A stretch of 5,763 bases of DNA from positions 1 through 5,763 of the forward strand of contig DATLZD010000053.1 in the NCBI GenBank assembly GCA_035574155.1. Reading direction: 5' to 3'. Both the position numbers and the translations under genes were made by a program. Every line of letters begins with the position of its first letter. The stretch's first letter is position 1. Below, piece by piece: positions 4,946 through 5,763 of this stretch. This stretch comes from HRBIN24 sp035574155 (lineage in GTDB: Bacteria > Chloroflexota > Dehalococcoidia > SM23-28-2 > HRBIN24). The notes beneath the pieces were generated by a model. It made no database searches, was not told the origin of the DNA, and saw only the letters and a list, made by a program, of their open reading frames with translations.

Positions 4946-5509
4946 ATGCAGGGCAGCAACGGCTACGTACCCAGGCTCAAGCAGCGCTACCGGGAAGAGG
5001 TGGTGCCGGCCCTGATGAGGGAGTTCGGCTACCGCAACGTCATGCAGGTGCCCCGTATCGAGAAGGTATGCCTCAACATCGGCCTGGGGGAGGCGGTCCA
5101 GAACCCCAAGGCGGTGGAGGCCGCCAGCAACGACCTGGCCCTCATCAGCGGCCAGCGGCCGGTGGTGACCCGGGCGCGCAAGTCCATAGCCAACTTCAAG
5201 GTGCGCAAGGGGATGCCCATCGGCCTGATGGTCACGCTGCGGGGGGACCGCATGTGGGAGTTCCTGGACCGGCTGATGAACGCCGCCCTGCCCCGCATCC
5301 GTGACTTCCAGGGGGTGCCGCCCGACTCCTTCGATGGCCGTGGCAACTATTCCCTGGGCATCCGCGAGCAGGTCATCTTCCCGGAGATCGATTACGACAA
5401 GATAGACCGGGTGCGGGGGCTGCAGGTGAACATCATCACCACCGCCCGCAGCGACGAGGAGGGCAAGCGGCTGCTGGAGCTGCTGGGCATGCCCTTTGCC
5501 AGGAGGTAG
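4946..5509 (+). CDS. rplE: 50S ribosomal protein L5
   Basis: This 187-residue protein is L5, which holds 5S rRNA in the central protuberance and touches P-site tRNA and S13. RLKQRYREEVVPALMREFGY (10-29), NVMQVPRIEKVCLNIGLGEA (31-50), DLALISGQRPVVTRARKSIA (63-82) and FKVRKGMPIGLMVTLRG (84-100) are in family order; the third contains the L5 signature. NYSLGIREQVIFPEIDYDKI (134-153) and the C-terminal GLQVNIITTARSDEEGKRLL (158-177) are intact. It is about 7 residues longer than the usual 179-180, mostly at the N-terminus (MQGSNGYVP). ATG 4946 is the only plausible start codon there. Unlike its neighbours it has no well-placed Shine-Dalgarno: the only GAGG (4940-4943) overlaps the rplX stop and is 2 nt from the ATG. 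Initiation probably depends on ribosomes finishing rplX 4 nt upstream. Confidence 0.98.
   Translation: MQGSNGYVPRLKQRYREEVVPALMREFGYRNVMQVPRIEKVCLNIGLGEAVQNPKAVEAASNDLALISGQRPVVTRARKSIANFKVRKGMPIGLMVTLRGDRMWEFLDRLMNAALPRIRDFQGVPPDSFDGRGNYSLGIREQVIFPEIDYDKIDRVRGLQVNIITTARSDEEGKRLLELLGMPFARR
5501..5506 (+). promoter_or_regulatory. Shine-Dalgarno of rpsN at the end of rplE
   Basis: AGGAGG in the last two sense codons of rplE is 8 nt before TTG 5515. A second GGGAGG at 5509-5514 directly abuts the TTG and is too close to be used. The first site is the main support for the rare TTG start. Confidence 0.75.
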
Positions 5510-5514
5510 GGAGG

Positions 5515-5703
5515 TTGACCAGAAAGGCGCTGTTCGTCAAGACCTTCCTGAAGACGCCCAAGTTCAAGGTGCGCCACCGCAACCGTTGCCGGCTGTGCGG
5601 GCGGCCCAGGGCCTACCTGCGTCAGTTCGCCCTGTGCCGCATCTGCTTCCGCCGCCTGGCCCACGAGGGGCAGCTGCCCGGCGTGCAGAAGGCGAGCTGG
5701 TGA
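5515..5703 (+). CDS. rpsN: 30S ribosomal protein S14, zinc-ribbon type (type Z)
   Basis: This 62-residue protein is the short, zinc-binding form of S14, which sits in the 30S head next to S3 and S10. Residues PKFKVRHRNRCRLCGRPRAY (15-34) and FALCRICFRRLAHEGQLPGV (38-57), ending in QKASW, match the approximately 61-residue type Z family almost position for position. The four cysteines are 25, 28, 41 and 44 (C-x2-C-x12-C-x2-C). The longer cysteine-free form is found in enteric bacteria. The start must be TTG 5515: no ATG or GTG lies between the rplE stop and the conserved region, the family N-terminus fits, and AGGAGG is correctly spaced. The gap after rplE is 5 nt. Its TGA stop (5701-5703) overlaps one candidate start of rpsH. 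Confidence 0.97.
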   Translation: MTRKALFVKTFLKTPKFKVRHRNRCRLCGRPRAYLRQFALCRICFRRLAHEGQLPGVQKASW

Positions 5704-5711
5704 TGCTGGCC

Positions 5712-5763
5712 ATGATGACGGACCCCATCGCCGACATGCTGACGCGCATCCGCAACGCCATCA
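5712..5763 (+). CDS. rpsH: 30S ribosomal protein S8, N-terminal end (partial)
   Basis: The last 52 bases encode MMTDPIADMLTRIRNAI, the highly conserved N-terminus of S8, and run off the window. S8 binds helix 21 of 16S rRNA and organises the central domain; in E. coli it also represses the spc operon at the rplX-rplE junction. Three in-frame ATGs are possible: 5703 (overlapping the rpsN stop as TGATG and adding MLA), 5712 and 5715. I chose 5712 because the weak GGTGA at 5699-5703 is 8 nt upstream and the resulting N-terminus looks normal. However, 5715 gives the common MTDPIADML start and cannot be excluded. The gene position after rpsN is canonical. Confidence 0.93.
   Translation, partial: MMTDPIADMLTRIRNAI

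Noticed and set aside
1..5763. Search by eye for tRNA genes, CRISPR repeats, insertion sequences, terminators and promoters
   Set aside because: No gap exceeds 16 nt, no hairpin followed by a T-run and no spaced direct repeats were seen; every part of the window is explained by ribosomal protein genes.
1..5763. A hidden novel system or foreign insertion
   Set aside because: Gene order is canonical, all proteins are full-length except at the window edges, and base composition is uniform, so nothing suggests an inserted or new system.

Overview
The window is a stretch of a bacterial S10-spc ribosomal protein gene cluster. It carries fifteen genes, all on the + strand, in the canonical order: rplC (3' end only), rplD, rplW, rplB, rpsS, rplV, rpsC, rplP, rpmC, rpsQ, rplN, rplX, rplE, rpsN and rpsH (5' end only). 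Essentially every base is coding or lies in a junction of 16 nt or less. Three of the certain junctions are overlaps (17, 23 and 4 nt). I see no promoter, terminator, RNA gene, repeat, mobile element or CRISPR array inside the window.

Layout: positions 1-3650 hold the bulk of the S10 part (L3 tail, L4, L23, L2, S19, L22, S3, L16). Positions 3654-4257 hold its usual end (L29, S17). Positions 4254-5763 hold the start of the spc part (L14, L24, L5, S14, S8). There is no break between the two parts: rpsQ and rplN overlap as ATGA, so they are probably co-transcribed and translationally coupled here. The products build both subunits. L4 and L22 line the exit tunnel; L2, L3, L14, L16 and L5 surround the peptidyl-transferase and subunit-bridge regions; L23, L24 and L29 ring the tunnel exit; S3, S14 and S19 form part of the 30S head; S17 and S8 bind the body and platform of 16S rRNA.

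Organism: codons end overwhelmingly in G or C and the DNA is strongly GC-rich. Shine-Dalgarno (SD) sequences of the GGAGG type precede most genes, several buried in the end of the preceding gene. S14 is the short zinc-ribbon type and L24 keeps a four-cysteine zinc knuckle. These point to a high-GC bacterium outside the enteric Proteobacteria. The L4 block TKTRGEVKGS-RK and the overall protein style recall Chloroflexota, perhaps Dehalococcoidia or a thermophilic relative. This rests on memory of family sequences, not a search, and is tentative.

I found no undescribed system. The points worth a second look are protein-level departures: an altered tunnel-constriction loop in L4, a charged C-terminal tail on S17, and changed residues in the conserved L2 and S3 motifs. 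There are also translational-coupling features: long overlaps, a TTG start for rpsN, and a weakly primed rplE.
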